Source of the DNA: an uncultured Gammaproteobacteria bacterium
Lineage (GTDB): Bacteria; Pseudomonadota; Gammaproteobacteria; Arenicellales; Poriferihabitantaceae
NCBI GenBank assembly: GCA_937992195.1
Contig: CALKKV010000044.1
Span: forward strand, 1 to 64,000
Reading direction: 5' to 3'
DNA length: 64,000 nt
Positions 44,931-53,899 of the stretch are shown piece by piece (position 1 is the stretch's first letter; each line of letters opens with the position of its first letter). The position numbers and the translations under genes are program-made. The notes below the pieces were generated by a model. That model searched no databases. It was not told where the DNA came from and saw only the letters and a program-made list of their open reading frames with translations.

Positions 44931-46106
44931 ATGAAAGCACTGCTGATAAATATACCCCTTGGCCATATGGCAAACGACTGGGCACCTGGAGCGATTTGGA
45001 TTCTGGCTCCTGCGATTGCCGCAAGTATGGGGCTCTCTCCGTCCGAGCTTGGTTTGTTGTTAACCATTCACTATGTTGGTGCTTCTATTGGCTATCTGCC
45101 TGCAGGGATTTTGTCAGACAGGGTAAGCCATCAGGGACGGTTATTGGCGGTGACGTTTTGGTGGGTAGCCATTGGTTATATATTGGCTTCATTTGCTCCG
45201 GGTTTTTGGACTCTGGGAATTATTTTGGCGATTGCCGGTATGGGAGATGCGGCATGGCATCCCATTGCAACCGGAGTCTTAGTGGAACAGATGCCAAAAC
45301 GACGCGGTATGGTGTTGGGCATACATGCAATGGGGGGGACACTATCGGAAGTGGGGTCTCCATTGATGGTTGGATTTCTGCTTAGTTATTTTGACTGGCG
45401 TACAACGCTACAAATATCGGTGATTCCTGCGGTATTGATGGGGATAGTGTTTATCTTTTTTTGCAGAAAGATTCCAAGATCTGCAGCAAAAGCTGTGACG
45501 CAGATTGAGTTGCGGGAAATTGGTAAGCGATGGCTACAGCCAGCCGGTGTTCTGCTGGTGTTAATGATCGCGACTTATAACATGGCGTTGATGTCGTTAA
45601 TGAGTATGACGCCGTTGTTTTTGCAAAATAGCCTTGGATATTCTGCAGCAGTAGCCGGCATCGTATTTGCATCCGCTATGTTGTTTGGATCTATTCTCCA
45701 GCCAGTTATTGGTCGATTCTCTGATGGGGCAGACAGGCATCTGGTATTTTTATTGGGATCGGCACTTGCTATTGTTTGCTCTGCTGTCGCATTTCTTTCT
45801 ACCAAACCTTATTTGATTATCGGCGCGTTAATTCTAAATATGACATTGCTGGTGAGTATACGCTCGAGTGTTTTGGCAAGTGCTGTGGAGTATGCTGGCA
45901 AGCGCGCTGCAACTACCCTCGGATTTGTATTTGTTATTCTGGATGGCGTCGGAGCATTGGGCGCACTAGCGGGAGGGTATGTCGGTGAAACAGGATTGCA
46001 AAATGTGTTTGCTCTTGCTGGTTTGTTGTCTTTAGGTAGTCTGGTTTTAGCAGCGGTTGTTTATGCGCAAGGAAGGTCGCTCGAACAACAAAAATTGCCA
46101 AACTGA
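44931..46106 (+). CDS. Major facilitator superfamily transporter
   Basis: 391 residues with about 12 membrane helices. The loop-2 motif is GILSDRVSHQGR (about 60-71), a clear MFS A-motif. The N-terminus HMANDWAPGAIWILAPAIAASMGLSPSELG resembles fosmidomycin-resistance exporters and sugar or nitrate MFS relatives. The substrate is unknown. It ends two bases before the convergent symporter gene. The ribosome site is weak. Confidence 0.85.
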   Translation: MKALLINIPLGHMANDWAPGAIWILAPAIAASMGLSPSELGLLLTIHYVGASIGYLPAGILSDRVSHQGRLLAVTFWWVAIGYILASFAPGFWTLGIILAIAGMGDAAWHPIATGVLVEQMPKRRGMVLGIHAMGGTLSEVGSPLMVGFLLSYFDWRTTLQISVIPAVLMGIVFIFFCRKIPRSAAKAVTQIELREIGKRWLQPAGVLLVLMIATYNMALMSLMSMTPLFLQNSLGYSAAVAGIVFASAMLFGSILQPVIGRFSDGADRHLVFLLGSALAIVCSAVAFLSTKPYLIIGALILNMTLLVSIRSSVLASAVEYAGKRAATTLGFVFVILDGVGALGALAGGYVGETGLQNVFALAGLLSLGSLVLAAVVYAQGRSLEQQKLPN

Positions 46107-46108
46107 AT

Positions 46109-47041
46109 TCAGGCTGGATCAGTCTTTCGACTAACTTTCAGCAATGGAGCGAGCAGAACGGGCGCAAAGTAAATGGGAAACTGACTGACCGCAAAGAACA
46201 ACCAAGTCATCTCGGGCAAAAGCCCGCCGGTTGCGGCAAGCATTAACCCCATATTACGTTGAGAAGTCATGAGTGCTAGTGCAAAAGCACGGTCTCTTCC
46301 ATTGTTCATAAACAACAAATAGGTGGTTATAAACAACACGCATGAGATGGCAAACGTTGTGACAGTTAGCCTGAGTATAAACAAAGGATCGCTGAGTATC
46401 TGAATGCCAAGCTGTCCCATCACTGCTGAAATAAAAACAAACAGTAGCAGAATGTTGACTCCGTCGAGTTGTGCATCATAGTCGGCTATTTTTTGCGATC
46501 CAATCCATTTCCTTAAGCCAATACCAATCAACAAAGAACCAACGGTCAGGGCTGCGAGATGCAAGCCGAGTTGCATAGGAGGTATCGCTAGCTCTATTCC
46601 GGAAAGCGCCAGCAGCAAGGGCGCTATAATTGGAATAAGTAGGGTGCTAAACAACAAGGTTATCAGGATCAAGGTAGCATCTAGCCCCATCAGCGCGACA
46701 ATTGCAGGGGTTGCCATCATCGGAGATGCAACTGCTTGCAGAGCTAAACCGGGAAATAGATCCGTCTGTTTAGTATCGATATCCATCCAGCTATAAAACG
46801 CGAGTAGTCCTAATGGAATGGCTAGTGAAGTCCAAACAACTGCGGAGATGATGACACCTGGATGTTTCAGGTAGTGTTTACATGCGATCAGATCGATGCG
46901 GATAAAGGCTATACAGAGCAATCCAAATATTGCTTCCGTCACAAAGGGCTTGAGAAGAGCGCTAAGGGGAGGTGTGAGAATGCTAATTACGACTAGTGCA
47001 GCGATACCTCTGCCTTTTTGTCGTCCAATCCATTTAAGCAT
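46109..47041 (-). CDS. Bile acid:sodium symporter-like (BASS) transporter
   Basis: 310 residues with about nine to ten membrane helices. The crossover helix region contains AVASPMMATPAIVALMG and TSQRNMGLMLAATG, the two conserved substrate and sodium binding stretches of BASS/ACR3-type symporters. Substrates of bacterial relatives include small carboxylates such as pantoate and 2-oxo acids. It is the third of three minus-strand genes after the E1 dehydrogenase and DUF2784, so it might move a 2-oxo acid, but this is inferred from position. Confidence 0.78.
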   Translation of the reverse strand: MLKWIGRQKGRGIAALVVISILTPPLSALLKPFVTEAIFGLLCIAFIRIDLIACKHYLKHPGVIISAVVWTSLAIPLGLLAFYSWMDIDTKQTDLFPGLALQAVASPMMATPAIVALMGLDATLILITLLFSTLLIPIIAPLLLALSGIELAIPPMQLGLHLAALTVGSLLIGIGLRKWIGSQKIADYDAQLDGVNILLLFVFISAVMGQLGIQILSDPLFILRLTVTTFAISCVLFITTYLLFMNNGRDRAFALALMTSQRNMGLMLAATGGLLPEMTWLFFAVSQFPIYFAPVLLAPLLKVSRKTDPA

Positions 47042-47122
47042 TTATATGATTTATCCAAATATTTGGTGTCACATCTTAACTGATAACAAAGAAGTATCTG
47101 CAGACGCTCCTTTTAGCGTCTC

Positions 47123-47527
47123 TCACTGTGTTTGGGATTTCGTACGAATGCGGTTGGGCGGAACAAAGATCCAAGTAGAAATGACAACAAGACCAAACAG
47201 CGTATAAACAACGACGAACACCCACCACGGTAAGTCCCAATACAGAAAACGTTGCATCCAGTGCTCGACAAATCCGCCTGAATAGGTCTCTTCTCCTCCA
47301 AGGCTTCTTAACCACATCTCCAACGTGGTGAGTGGACAAATAATCCCCAGCCAAGATTGCAGAATGACAATGCCAATACCGAGCAAGTGAAACCAACGGA
47401 GTATTGTTGAACGAATCCATTGCCAGCCGAGGGCACCTCCAATAAATATCAATGGCACCATAGTGACGACGAATACGACAAACAAGACATGAATCGCCAG
47501 TACAAGATTGGCTAGCGTTATATACAT
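47123..47527 (-). CDS. DUF2784 membrane protein
   Basis: 134 residues with about four hydrophobic segments. The pattern NLVLAIHVLFVVFVVTMVP at the start, HLLGIGIVILQSWLGIICPLTTLE in the middle, and GGFVEHWMQRFLYWDLPWWVF matches DUF2784, a small membrane family of unknown function. The conserved cysteine and histidines (ICPLTTLE, FVEHW) may bind a metal or haem. It lies between the E1 gene (22 bases upstream on the strand) and the symporter gene. Confidence 0.85.
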   Translation of the reverse strand: MYITLANLVLAIHVLFVVFVVTMVPLIFIGGALGWQWIRSTILRWFHLLGIGIVILQSWLGIICPLTTLEMWLRSLGGEETYSGGFVEHWMQRFLYWDLPWWVFVVVYTLFGLVVISTWIFVPPNRIRTKSQTQ

Positions 47528-47549
47528 CGATAGCCGCTATAATTTCGGA

Positions 47550-50201
47550 TTACACTGCAGATGGATTTTTCTTACTGTTGTCGATGCCATATTTCGCAAT
47601 TGCTTCGGACAACACGCTATCTTCAATAGAACCCGTTTCTTGAAGAGATTGCAAACTTGCGATCGCTATATGACATCGATCGACTTCAAAAAAGTGTCTG
47701 AGTTTGTCTCTGGCATCGCTGCGACCGTAACCGTCGGTGCCGAGGACGCGATAGGGCGCATTGATTAGACTACGAATCTGTTCTGCATATTGTCGTACAT
47801 AATCGGTGGCAGCGACAACCGGACCGTTCTCGGCTTTCAAACAAGCTTCAACATGGCAGGTGTGCCTGGTTCCCGGATTGAGTCTATTTTGTCTGTCCGC
47901 TTCCTGGCCGTCGCGAGCTAGCTCAGTAAAACTTGTCACACTCCATATCCTGGATCGAATACCAAAATCTTTAAACAAAAGCTCGCCCGCAGCCTCGACC
48001 TCACGCAAGATTGTACCGCTTCCCAAAAGTTGCACTTCTCGTTTTGCAGAAGCTTCTCCAATTGATTTTAATAAGTACATTCCGCGAATAATTTGATCCT
48101 CTATCCCTACCTGCATCGGTGGCTGAGGATAATTTTCGTTCATCATAGTGATGTAATAAAATTCGTCTTCCTGTTGTTCAAGCATCCTTTTTGCGCCATG
48201 CTGAAAAATCACCGCGAGCTCATAGGCATAACAGGGGTCATAGGAGCGGCAGTTGGGGACCGTGGACGCAATGAGTTGGCTTGTACCGTCCTGATGCTGC
48301 AAGCCTTCACCACTCAGAGTAGTTTTTCCGGCGGTCGCTCCCAGCAAAAACCCGCGGGCTCTTTGATCACCCGCCGCCCAGATTAAATCGCCAATCCTTT
48401 GGAATCCAAACATTGAATAATAGATATACATCGGCAACATGGGCTCGTCGTGGGTACTATAGGACGTTGCCGCTGCGGTCCATGAGGACATTGCACCTGC
48501 TTCGGAGATACCTTCCTCCAATAGTTGACCGTCGGTTTGTTCCTTATAAGTTAACAAACTTGAGGAGTCTTCGGGTTCATACATTTGGCCCTCGGGTGCG
48601 TAAATACCAACCTGGCGAAACAAATTTGCCATGCCAAAAGTTCGCGCCTCGTCCGCAACTATTGGGACGATTCGATGGCCAATTTCCTTATCTTTTAAAA
48701 TATTGCCAAGCATGCGAACAAATGCCATGGTGGTAGAGCTCCCTTTATCGTTCGCTTCCATTGCGAATTGACCGAATGTGGCAATTTCTGGCACTTTTAA
48801 TGATCTTGATTTGCGTCTTCGCTTAGGCAGGTCGCCACCGAGATTCTGTCGTTGCTGTAACAGATACTGCATTTCTTCCGAGTCGTTGTCGGGGCGATAG
48901 AAATTCAGTTGTTCGACGTCTTCGTCAGAGATCGGAATGGAGAACCGATCTCTAAACTCAAGCAGACCCTCGACATCCAGTTTCTTGGTTTGGTGCGCTG
49001 TCATCTTTGATTCTCCAGCGGATCCCATGCCATAACCTTTCTTTGTCTTTGCCAGGATCACCGTCGGACGATTGGTTTCATTTCTAGCCGCCGCAAAAGC
49101 GGCATAGAGTTTTCTAAAATCATGCCCGCCTCTCTTTAACGCGTCGATTTCTTTGTCACTCATATGGGAGACTAAATTCATAACCTCCGGGTCTCCTTCG
49201 AAAAAGTGCTTTAGATTATATTTTCCGTCGTTGGCACCAAGAGTTTGATATTTGCCGTCGACGGTTTCAGAAAACCTTCTTAACAGGGCATGATTTTTAT
49301 CCCGAGCGAAAAGCTCGTCCCATTCCGATCCCCATAGTACTTTCACAACATTCCAGCCTGCACCGCGAAAAATGGATGAAAGCTCAGGAATGATCTGGCC
49401 GTTCCCGCGCACCGGTCCATCCAGGCGTTGTAGATTACAATTGATAATAAACGTTAGATTATTGAGTTTCTCTCGGGCTGCTAAAGACAGTGCTGCCAGG
49501 GATTCTGGTTCATCCATTTCGCCATCCCCAAATACCCCCCAAACATGTTTCTTACTGGTATCAGCAATTCCTCTGGCGTCGAGGTAACGCATAAAACGCG
49601 CGTTGTAAATTGCTGATATCGGACCGAGTCCCATAGAGCCGGTGGGGAACTGCCAGAAATCTGGCATGAGCCAGGGATGTGGGTATGAGCAAATACCACC
49701 CCCCGCTACTTCCTGGCGATAGTTAGACAAATGCGATTCATCTAATCTTCCTTCCAGAAATGCTCGTGCATAAACACCTGGCGCAGAATGTGGCTGGAAG
49801 TAGACAAGATCGGCATTATCGCCACCACGAAAAAAGTGGTTGTAACCCATTTCAAAAATTTCCGCGACAGAAGCGTAACTGGCGATATGTCCGCCTAATT
49901 CGCCATGTGCTTTGTTGGCGCGCATTACCATCACCAGTGCATTCCATCGCAAGATCGCAGTGATTCTCTCTTCGAGTTCGAGATTGCCGGGATAGCGAGG
50001 TTGATCTTCCAGTGGGATAGTATTGCGATAAGGCTGGAAGCGAGGGGCTTGATTTACCAGACCAAGCTCTTTGGCATGGCGGTCGAGTGCGTACAAAATA
50101 TCTCTGGCGTTTTCAATACCGCTATGTTCGATGACGGCCTCCAGTGACTGCAACCACTCTTGTTTTTCTATCTCGAATTCGTCCGGATTTTGAGCTTGCA
50201 T
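47550..50201 (-). CDS. Homodimeric 2-oxo acid dehydrogenase E1 (AceE/MdeB-like)
   Basis: 883 residues, the usual length of homodimeric pyruvate dehydrogenase E1. TPP motif: GDG at 225-227 (GDGEMDEPESLAALSLA) running to the asparagine near 254-256 (INCNLQRLDG). The N-terminal YPGNLELEERITAILRWNALVMVMRAN and the late GEGLQHQDG match AceE. No aceF (E2) or lpd (E3) is adjacent, and an Lrp-family gene is divergent. That arrangement resembles mdeB/mdeR of Pseudomonas putida, where the E1 acts on 2-oxobutanoate. Either pyruvate or 2-oxobutanoate is plausible. It is followed by DUF2784 and a symporter gene. Confidence 0.9.
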   Translation of the reverse strand: MQAQNPDEFEIEKQEWLQSLEAVIEHSGIENARDILYALDRHAKELGLVNQAPRFQPYRNTIPLEDQPRYPGNLELEERITAILRWNALVMVMRANKAHGELGGHIASYASVAEIFEMGYNHFFRGGDNADLVYFQPHSAPGVYARAFLEGRLDESHLSNYRQEVAGGGICSYPHPWLMPDFWQFPTGSMGLGPISAIYNARFMRYLDARGIADTSKKHVWGVFGDGEMDEPESLAALSLAAREKLNNLTFIINCNLQRLDGPVRGNGQIIPELSSIFRGAGWNVVKVLWGSEWDELFARDKNHALLRRFSETVDGKYQTLGANDGKYNLKHFFEGDPEVMNLVSHMSDKEIDALKRGGHDFRKLYAAFAAARNETNRPTVILAKTKKGYGMGSAGESKMTAHQTKKLDVEGLLEFRDRFSIPISDEDVEQLNFYRPDNDSEEMQYLLQQRQNLGGDLPKRRRKSRSLKVPEIATFGQFAMEANDKGSSTTMAFVRMLGNILKDKEIGHRIVPIVADEARTFGMANLFRQVGIYAPEGQMYEPEDSSSLLTYKEQTDGQLLEEGISEAGAMSSWTAAATSYSTHDEPMLPMYIYYSMFGFQRIGDLIWAAGDQRARGFLLGATAGKTTLSGEGLQHQDGTSQLIASTVPNCRSYDPCYAYELAVIFQHGAKRMLEQQEDEFYYITMMNENYPQPPMQVGIEDQIIRGMYLLKSIGEASAKREVQLLGSGTILREVEAAGELLFKDFGIRSRIWSVTSFTELARDGQEADRQNRLNPGTRHTCHVEACLKAENGPVVAATDYVRQYAEQIRSLINAPYRVLGTDGYGRSDARDKLRHFFEVDRCHIAIASLQSLQETGSIEDSVLSEAIAKYGIDNSKKNPSAV

Positions 50202-50324
50202 ATGCTTACTTGCTGGTTTTTCCAGCAGATTATCAAAGTTAGTGCAGTATATTTGCCCAATTTTGGTGTTTTTAGTTGATCTTTCAGCATAATATTCTGT
50301 ATCTTTCCAAAAAGCATTTCAGAT

Positions 50325-50804
50325 ATGCCAAATAAGCAATTAGATCAACTGGATCACAAAATACTCGTTGCATTACAGAAAAACGCACGTCTTACCAACG
50401 TAGAGCTGGCAGACCGCGTTGGTTTGTCTCCATCGCCCTGCCTCAGCCGCGTGAAGGCGCTATCCAAGGCCGGAATTATTAAACGGCATGTGACATTGCT
50501 TGACCCCGAAATGCTAGGTCTTTCTCTGAATGTGTTTATTCAAATTTCTTTGGAACAGCAGTCGGAAGTAATGCTGGAGAAATTCGAAAAAAGAATGACA
50601 GCATTACCTGAAGTGATGGAATGCTATTTAATGACTGGAGATTCTGATTATCTGATTCGGGTGACGGTTGCAGACGTCAATGCACTCAGAGAGTTTATTC
50701 TCAATCATTTGAGTAGGATTAAGTCGGTTTCCAACATCCGATCTTCGTTGGCCTTAAAACAGGTTAAGTACGAAACAGCATTGCCAATACCAACTACCCG
50801 GTAG
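50325..50804 (+). CDS. Lrp/AsnC-family transcriptional regulator
   Basis: 159 residues. The N-terminal helix-turn-helix (LDQLDHKILVALQKNARLTNVELADRVGLSPSPCLSRVKAL) and the C-terminal ligand-binding RAM domain (EVMECYLMTGDSDYLIRV) are typical. It is divergent from the E1 gene across a 123-base gap and probably regulates it in response to an amino acid. In the P. putida mde cluster an Lrp-type regulator (MdeR) is placed the same way for methionine catabolism. Confidence 0.92.
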   Translation: MPNKQLDQLDHKILVALQKNARLTNVELADRVGLSPSPCLSRVKALSKAGIIKRHVTLLDPEMLGLSLNVFIQISLEQQSEVMLEKFEKRMTALPEVMECYLMTGDSDYLIRVTVADVNALREFILNHLSRIKSVSNIRSSLALKQVKYETALPIPTTR

Positions 50805-50854
50805 AAGGTTATCGTTTTTTATGTCTTCGGATTAATTATCAGGTGCAGAGAATC

Positions 50855-51475
50855 TTATGAAACAGATGGAGCACTGGCAGAGTTTTTATGACGAATATAC
50901 TGTGTGAGTGAGCGATAAGCCTGAATAGCGACAAAGGGGATGAACCAGAAGTTTAATACTTCTACAAAAAACCCGAATAGATACCAATGAAAGTAAAGCA
51001 GTACTGGTGTTGGATATACCCACAGATGTAGCTTTTTCCAGCGAGGACCAAGCCTCTTGACCGAGTAATTATTCGAAGTGACTGCTAAGGCTGTCATGAG
51101 GATCATCGCGATCCATCCTAAAGCGATATCCAGTTCAAACATTTGTGAAAAGATATCTGCCAGTGCGGGGTACTCTCGAATATAAACGAACAAATGTATA
51201 ACAGCATAACCAAAACTCGCCACACCGAAGTATCGCCTGCTGGTCATTAACCAACGGTTGGTTGATTTGAACGCTTGATACTTTTGAGTGAGAACTCTAA
51301 AGGGCGATATACAAAGCGTTAAAAAAAGGAGCTGAACTGACAACAAACCAGACTCATACATCAGCTCAGAGTAATACCTCTCGTCAAAGATAAAATCGAC
51401 TAGCAGTGGTATTGCTGGAATCGCTAGTAGTATCCAGAGAGCATAGCGCAGGTATCGGTGATTTAAATTAAACAT
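50855..51475 (-). CDS. MsrQ/YedZ-like haem-binding membrane protein
   Basis: 206 residues from the ATG at 51475. Six hydrophobic helices and the ferric-reductase-like domain: YFGVASFGYAVIHLFVYIREYP contains the first haem histidine, and KRLGPRWKKLHLWVYPTPVLLYFHWYLFG the second pair. This matches MsrQ (YedZ), the haem-b partner of the periplasmic methionine sulfoxide reductase MsrP. MsrP is not adjacent, so partner and role are uncertain. It lies just after the DmpA-family gene on the same strand, with an eight-base gap. Confidence 0.82.
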   Translation of the reverse strand: MFNLNHRYLRYALWILLAIPAIPLLVDFIFDERYYSELMYESGLLSVQLLFLTLCISPFRVLTQKYQAFKSTNRWLMTSRRYFGVASFGYAVIHLFVYIREYPALADIFSQMFELDIALGWIAMILMTALAVTSNNYSVKRLGPRWKKLHLWVYPTPVLLYFHWYLFGFFVEVLNFWFIPFVAIQAYRSLTQYIRHKNSASAPSVS

Positions 51476-51483
51476 CAATTGAG

Positions 51484-52593
51484 TTAACTTATGATGCGGC
51501 CGTGTTCTTTCAATAGACGCACAAGGGTCTGTTGATCAATGGCCCGGCAGGTTTCTCCATAAGGTTTAACCATCGTCATATCTTCAGCCGCCACCATGGC
51601 ATTAATGACAGATTCTTCTACCGACTCAACCGCGCCTAGATACAATGCGTCGAGGCAGGAATCATCAATACAGGATAGCGAATGATGAGAGCAGGGGAAC
51701 TCAGTAACAGGTTGTGCGTTTGCGGTTGAGAATGCGAGAAAAATATCCCCTGAATTATTCCCTCCGGGGGTTCCACCGCGGCCAATACCAATCGAAGCGC
51801 GTCTGGCAATACGTTCCAACTGTCCGGGAAGCAAGGGCGCATTAGTGGCCAAGATAACAATAATTGACCCCATCTCATGGCTCTGCTGTGCTTTGTTATC
51901 GCTCATGTATTTGCCGACTGGAACACCTAATGGCGTAAACCATTCGCGAACACCATGATTCGCCTGTACCAGCGCAGCGATTATATAGTCGGAATCATTT
52001 ATTTGTATTTTCCTTGAAGCACTACCTGTACCACCTTTGAACTCATAGCAGATCATCCCCGTTCCTCCGCCTACATTACCTTCGGAAACAGGTTTGTCAC
52101 TAGCGTTATTGATGGCCTCCAGCGCATCTTCCATCGTGATATGTTGACCGTTGATATCATTTAGAACGCCGTCGTAAGTTTCGGCAACGATAGGCATTGC
52201 CCAAAGATGTTGATCTCGCCATTCATCGGCGTAATGAGAGATCATCCAGCGCGTAGCGGCATGATGTACCATACCAACGGAGTGCGTATTGGTGATGCAA
52301 ATTGGTCCGGCAAAATACCCAGCATCACGAACCCAATGTGATCCAGTCATTTCACCATTTCCGTTCAATGAGTTTATTCCAGCCCATACCGATTCAGGCT
52401 TGTGATTGAATCCTCTAGGCAGTATTGCAGTAACGCCGGTGCGCACGGGGCCATCTCCCTTTGATGCTGCCCCTTCACCCTGGATGATTGTTTTGAATCC
52501 GACAAGGACTCCTGGCACGTCTACCAAAGAATTCGATTGTCCACAGATACCTGGGAAATCTAGGCCTAGATCTCGGGCTCTTGGTTTGGTCAT
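51484..52593 (-). CDS. P1 family peptidase (DmpA-type, self-processing)
   Basis: 369 residues of the DmpA/P1 family of N-terminal nucleophile hydrolases. Self-cleavage would be at Gly242-Ser243 (EMGSIIVILATNAPL), leaving Ser243 as the new N-terminal nucleophile. Supporting residues are Tyr140 (ETYDG), Asn212 (QANHGVR) and Ser281 (GGNNSGD), with the spacing seen in DmpA. Members hydrolyse D- or L-amino-acid amides, beta-aminopeptides and aminopeptides. No signal peptide is visible, so it is cytoplasmic. It precedes the MsrQ-like gene. Confidence 0.9.
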   Translation of the reverse strand: MTKPRARDLGLDFPGICGQSNSLVDVPGVLVGFKTIIQGEGAASKGDGPVRTGVTAILPRGFNHKPESVWAGINSLNGNGEMTGSHWVRDAGYFAGPICITNTHSVGMVHHAATRWMISHYADEWRDQHLWAMPIVAETYDGVLNDINGQHITMEDALEAINNASDKPVSEGNVGGGTGMICYEFKGGTGSASRKIQINDSDYIIAALVQANHGVREWFTPLGVPVGKYMSDNKAQQSHEMGSIIVILATNAPLLPGQLERIARRASIGIGRGGTPGGNNSGDIFLAFSTANAQPVTEFPCSHHSLSCIDDSCLDALYLGAVESVEESVINAMVAAEDMTMVKPYGETCRAIDQQTLVRLLKEHGRIIS

Positions 52594-52624
52594 TGAAGAG
52601 TGGAATGTTGAGTGAGTTGTTGGA

Positions 52625-53176
52625 TTACCACATTAAATCATCCGGTACTTTAAAATCTGCATAGGGGTCATCCTCATTTGCATCGTCTTCCGTAGCGCTA
52701 GATTGATAAACAACGGTTTCAGGGTTTCGTTGCGCAATTTTATTTGCAATTCCGTTAGCGACAATTTCGAACCGGGATTGATCTCCTTTTTCAAATTTTA
52801 CGATCGCGAGTCGTCCGCTTCCTAACGACGATCGAACCCGCTCGGGCACATAAAGCGTTTTTACTTTATTCTCGACAGCGAAGTTATAAGCAACTTCACC
52901 ATCTGAAATATCAACTTTATTTAACTCAATCAACTGTCGTATTTGCGCCTGAATTGCTTTCAATTCCGCGGCCTCTTGTTTCATGCGATTGAGATCTCGG
53001 TCGCGTTCCGCGTGTAAGGCTTTCATCGCATTAGTAGATTGTTGCCGAGACTCTCTGGATTCGGCCTTTGACTTTTTGGACGCTTTGTTTGCTTTGTGTT
53101 TTTCCTTGGAAACCTTCTTCGCTGTATTTTTATCAACGAGTCCAGCTTTTAATAATTGGTCTTGCAGAGATGTCAT
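52625..53176 (-). CDS. DUF2058 (YaiL-like) nucleoprotein
   Basis: 183 residues. The N-terminus SLQDQLLKAGLVDKNTAKKVSKEKHKANK followed by a highly charged coiled-coil helix (about 30-80) and a compact C-terminal domain is DUF2058, known as YaiL in E. coli. The family is gammaproteobacterial and of unclear function, possibly nucleoid- or RNA-associated because of its basic helix. The acidic C-terminus (TEDDANEDDPYADF) is usual. It diverges from the DUF1330 gene. Confidence 0.88.
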   Translation of the reverse strand: MTSLQDQLLKAGLVDKNTAKKVSKEKHKANKASKKSKAESRESRQQSTNAMKALHAERDRDLNRMKQEAAELKAIQAQIRQLIELNKVDISDGEVAYNFAVENKVKTLYVPERVRSSLGSGRLAIVKFEKGDQSRFEIVANGIANKIAQRNPETVVYQSSATEDDANEDDPYADFKVPDDLMW

Positions 53177-53367
53177 GGGGTTGAAGAATTAAAACAGACA
53201 GGGCCTAAATATATCGAAATATGCGGCTTAAGTTCTTGGTTTTTCGGTGCGATTTTCGGTATTTACTTGCTCCTATAGACAATATTTTACGTTTGTCGGC
53301 TATTTTTATATTCCATTCTGAGCTTCTATTTGAGACCATACCATCTTTAATTAAAAGACTTAGAAAT

Positions 53368-53652
53368 ATGAGTGGGTATTGGGTAGTTAGGGGTGGTTTA
53401 GTAAAAGACGAAACAGCGCTTTCTGAATATATTTCCCTTTGGGAGCCGATCGCGGCAAGATACGGGGCAGAGGTTATCGCTGGTAGAGGTGCCATAGATA
53501 CGAAAGAGGGGGAGCATCATCCTCGGCAATTGGTGATCCAGTTTCCAAGCTATCAAGACGCTGTCGCGTGTTATGAAGATGTGGAATACAAAGCTGCAAT
53601 GGAAGTAGCGAGTCGCGCATTCGATCGGGAGCTGGTTATTCTGGAAGGTTAG
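53368..53652 (+). CDS. DUF1330 family protein
   Basis: 94 residues from the ATG at 53368; the frame extends upstream to 53221 but that portion is not conserved-looking. The segment GYWVVRGGLVKDETALSEYISLW and AEVIAGRGAIDTKEG with HHPRQLVIQFPSYQDAVACYED is the DUF1330 ferredoxin-like fold, a small dimeric family with no assigned reaction. It is monocistronic. Confidence 0.85.
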   Translation: MSGYWVVRGGLVKDETALSEYISLWEPIAARYGAEVIAGRGAIDTKEGEHHPRQLVIQFPSYQDAVACYEDVEYKAAMEVASRAFDRELVILEG

Positions 53653-53899
53653 CTGACCATCAATTGATGGTTGTCATCACCGTAATTTCCCCAAATAGTG
53701 GCAACTGTTTACTCTCTTATGTCACTTTGTTACTTCTTTACGTGCTGACTTTTTTACAAAAATTTTTCAAGATGTTTTGTATCAATTGAGCAAAGGTTTG
53801 CAGCGTTCTTCAATAACACTGGTTGAACGGAGAACATTTTTGATTAAGGCTGTTTAGTAAATTGAATCATTGACAATATTAGAGTTCTAGGAGGTTTGA

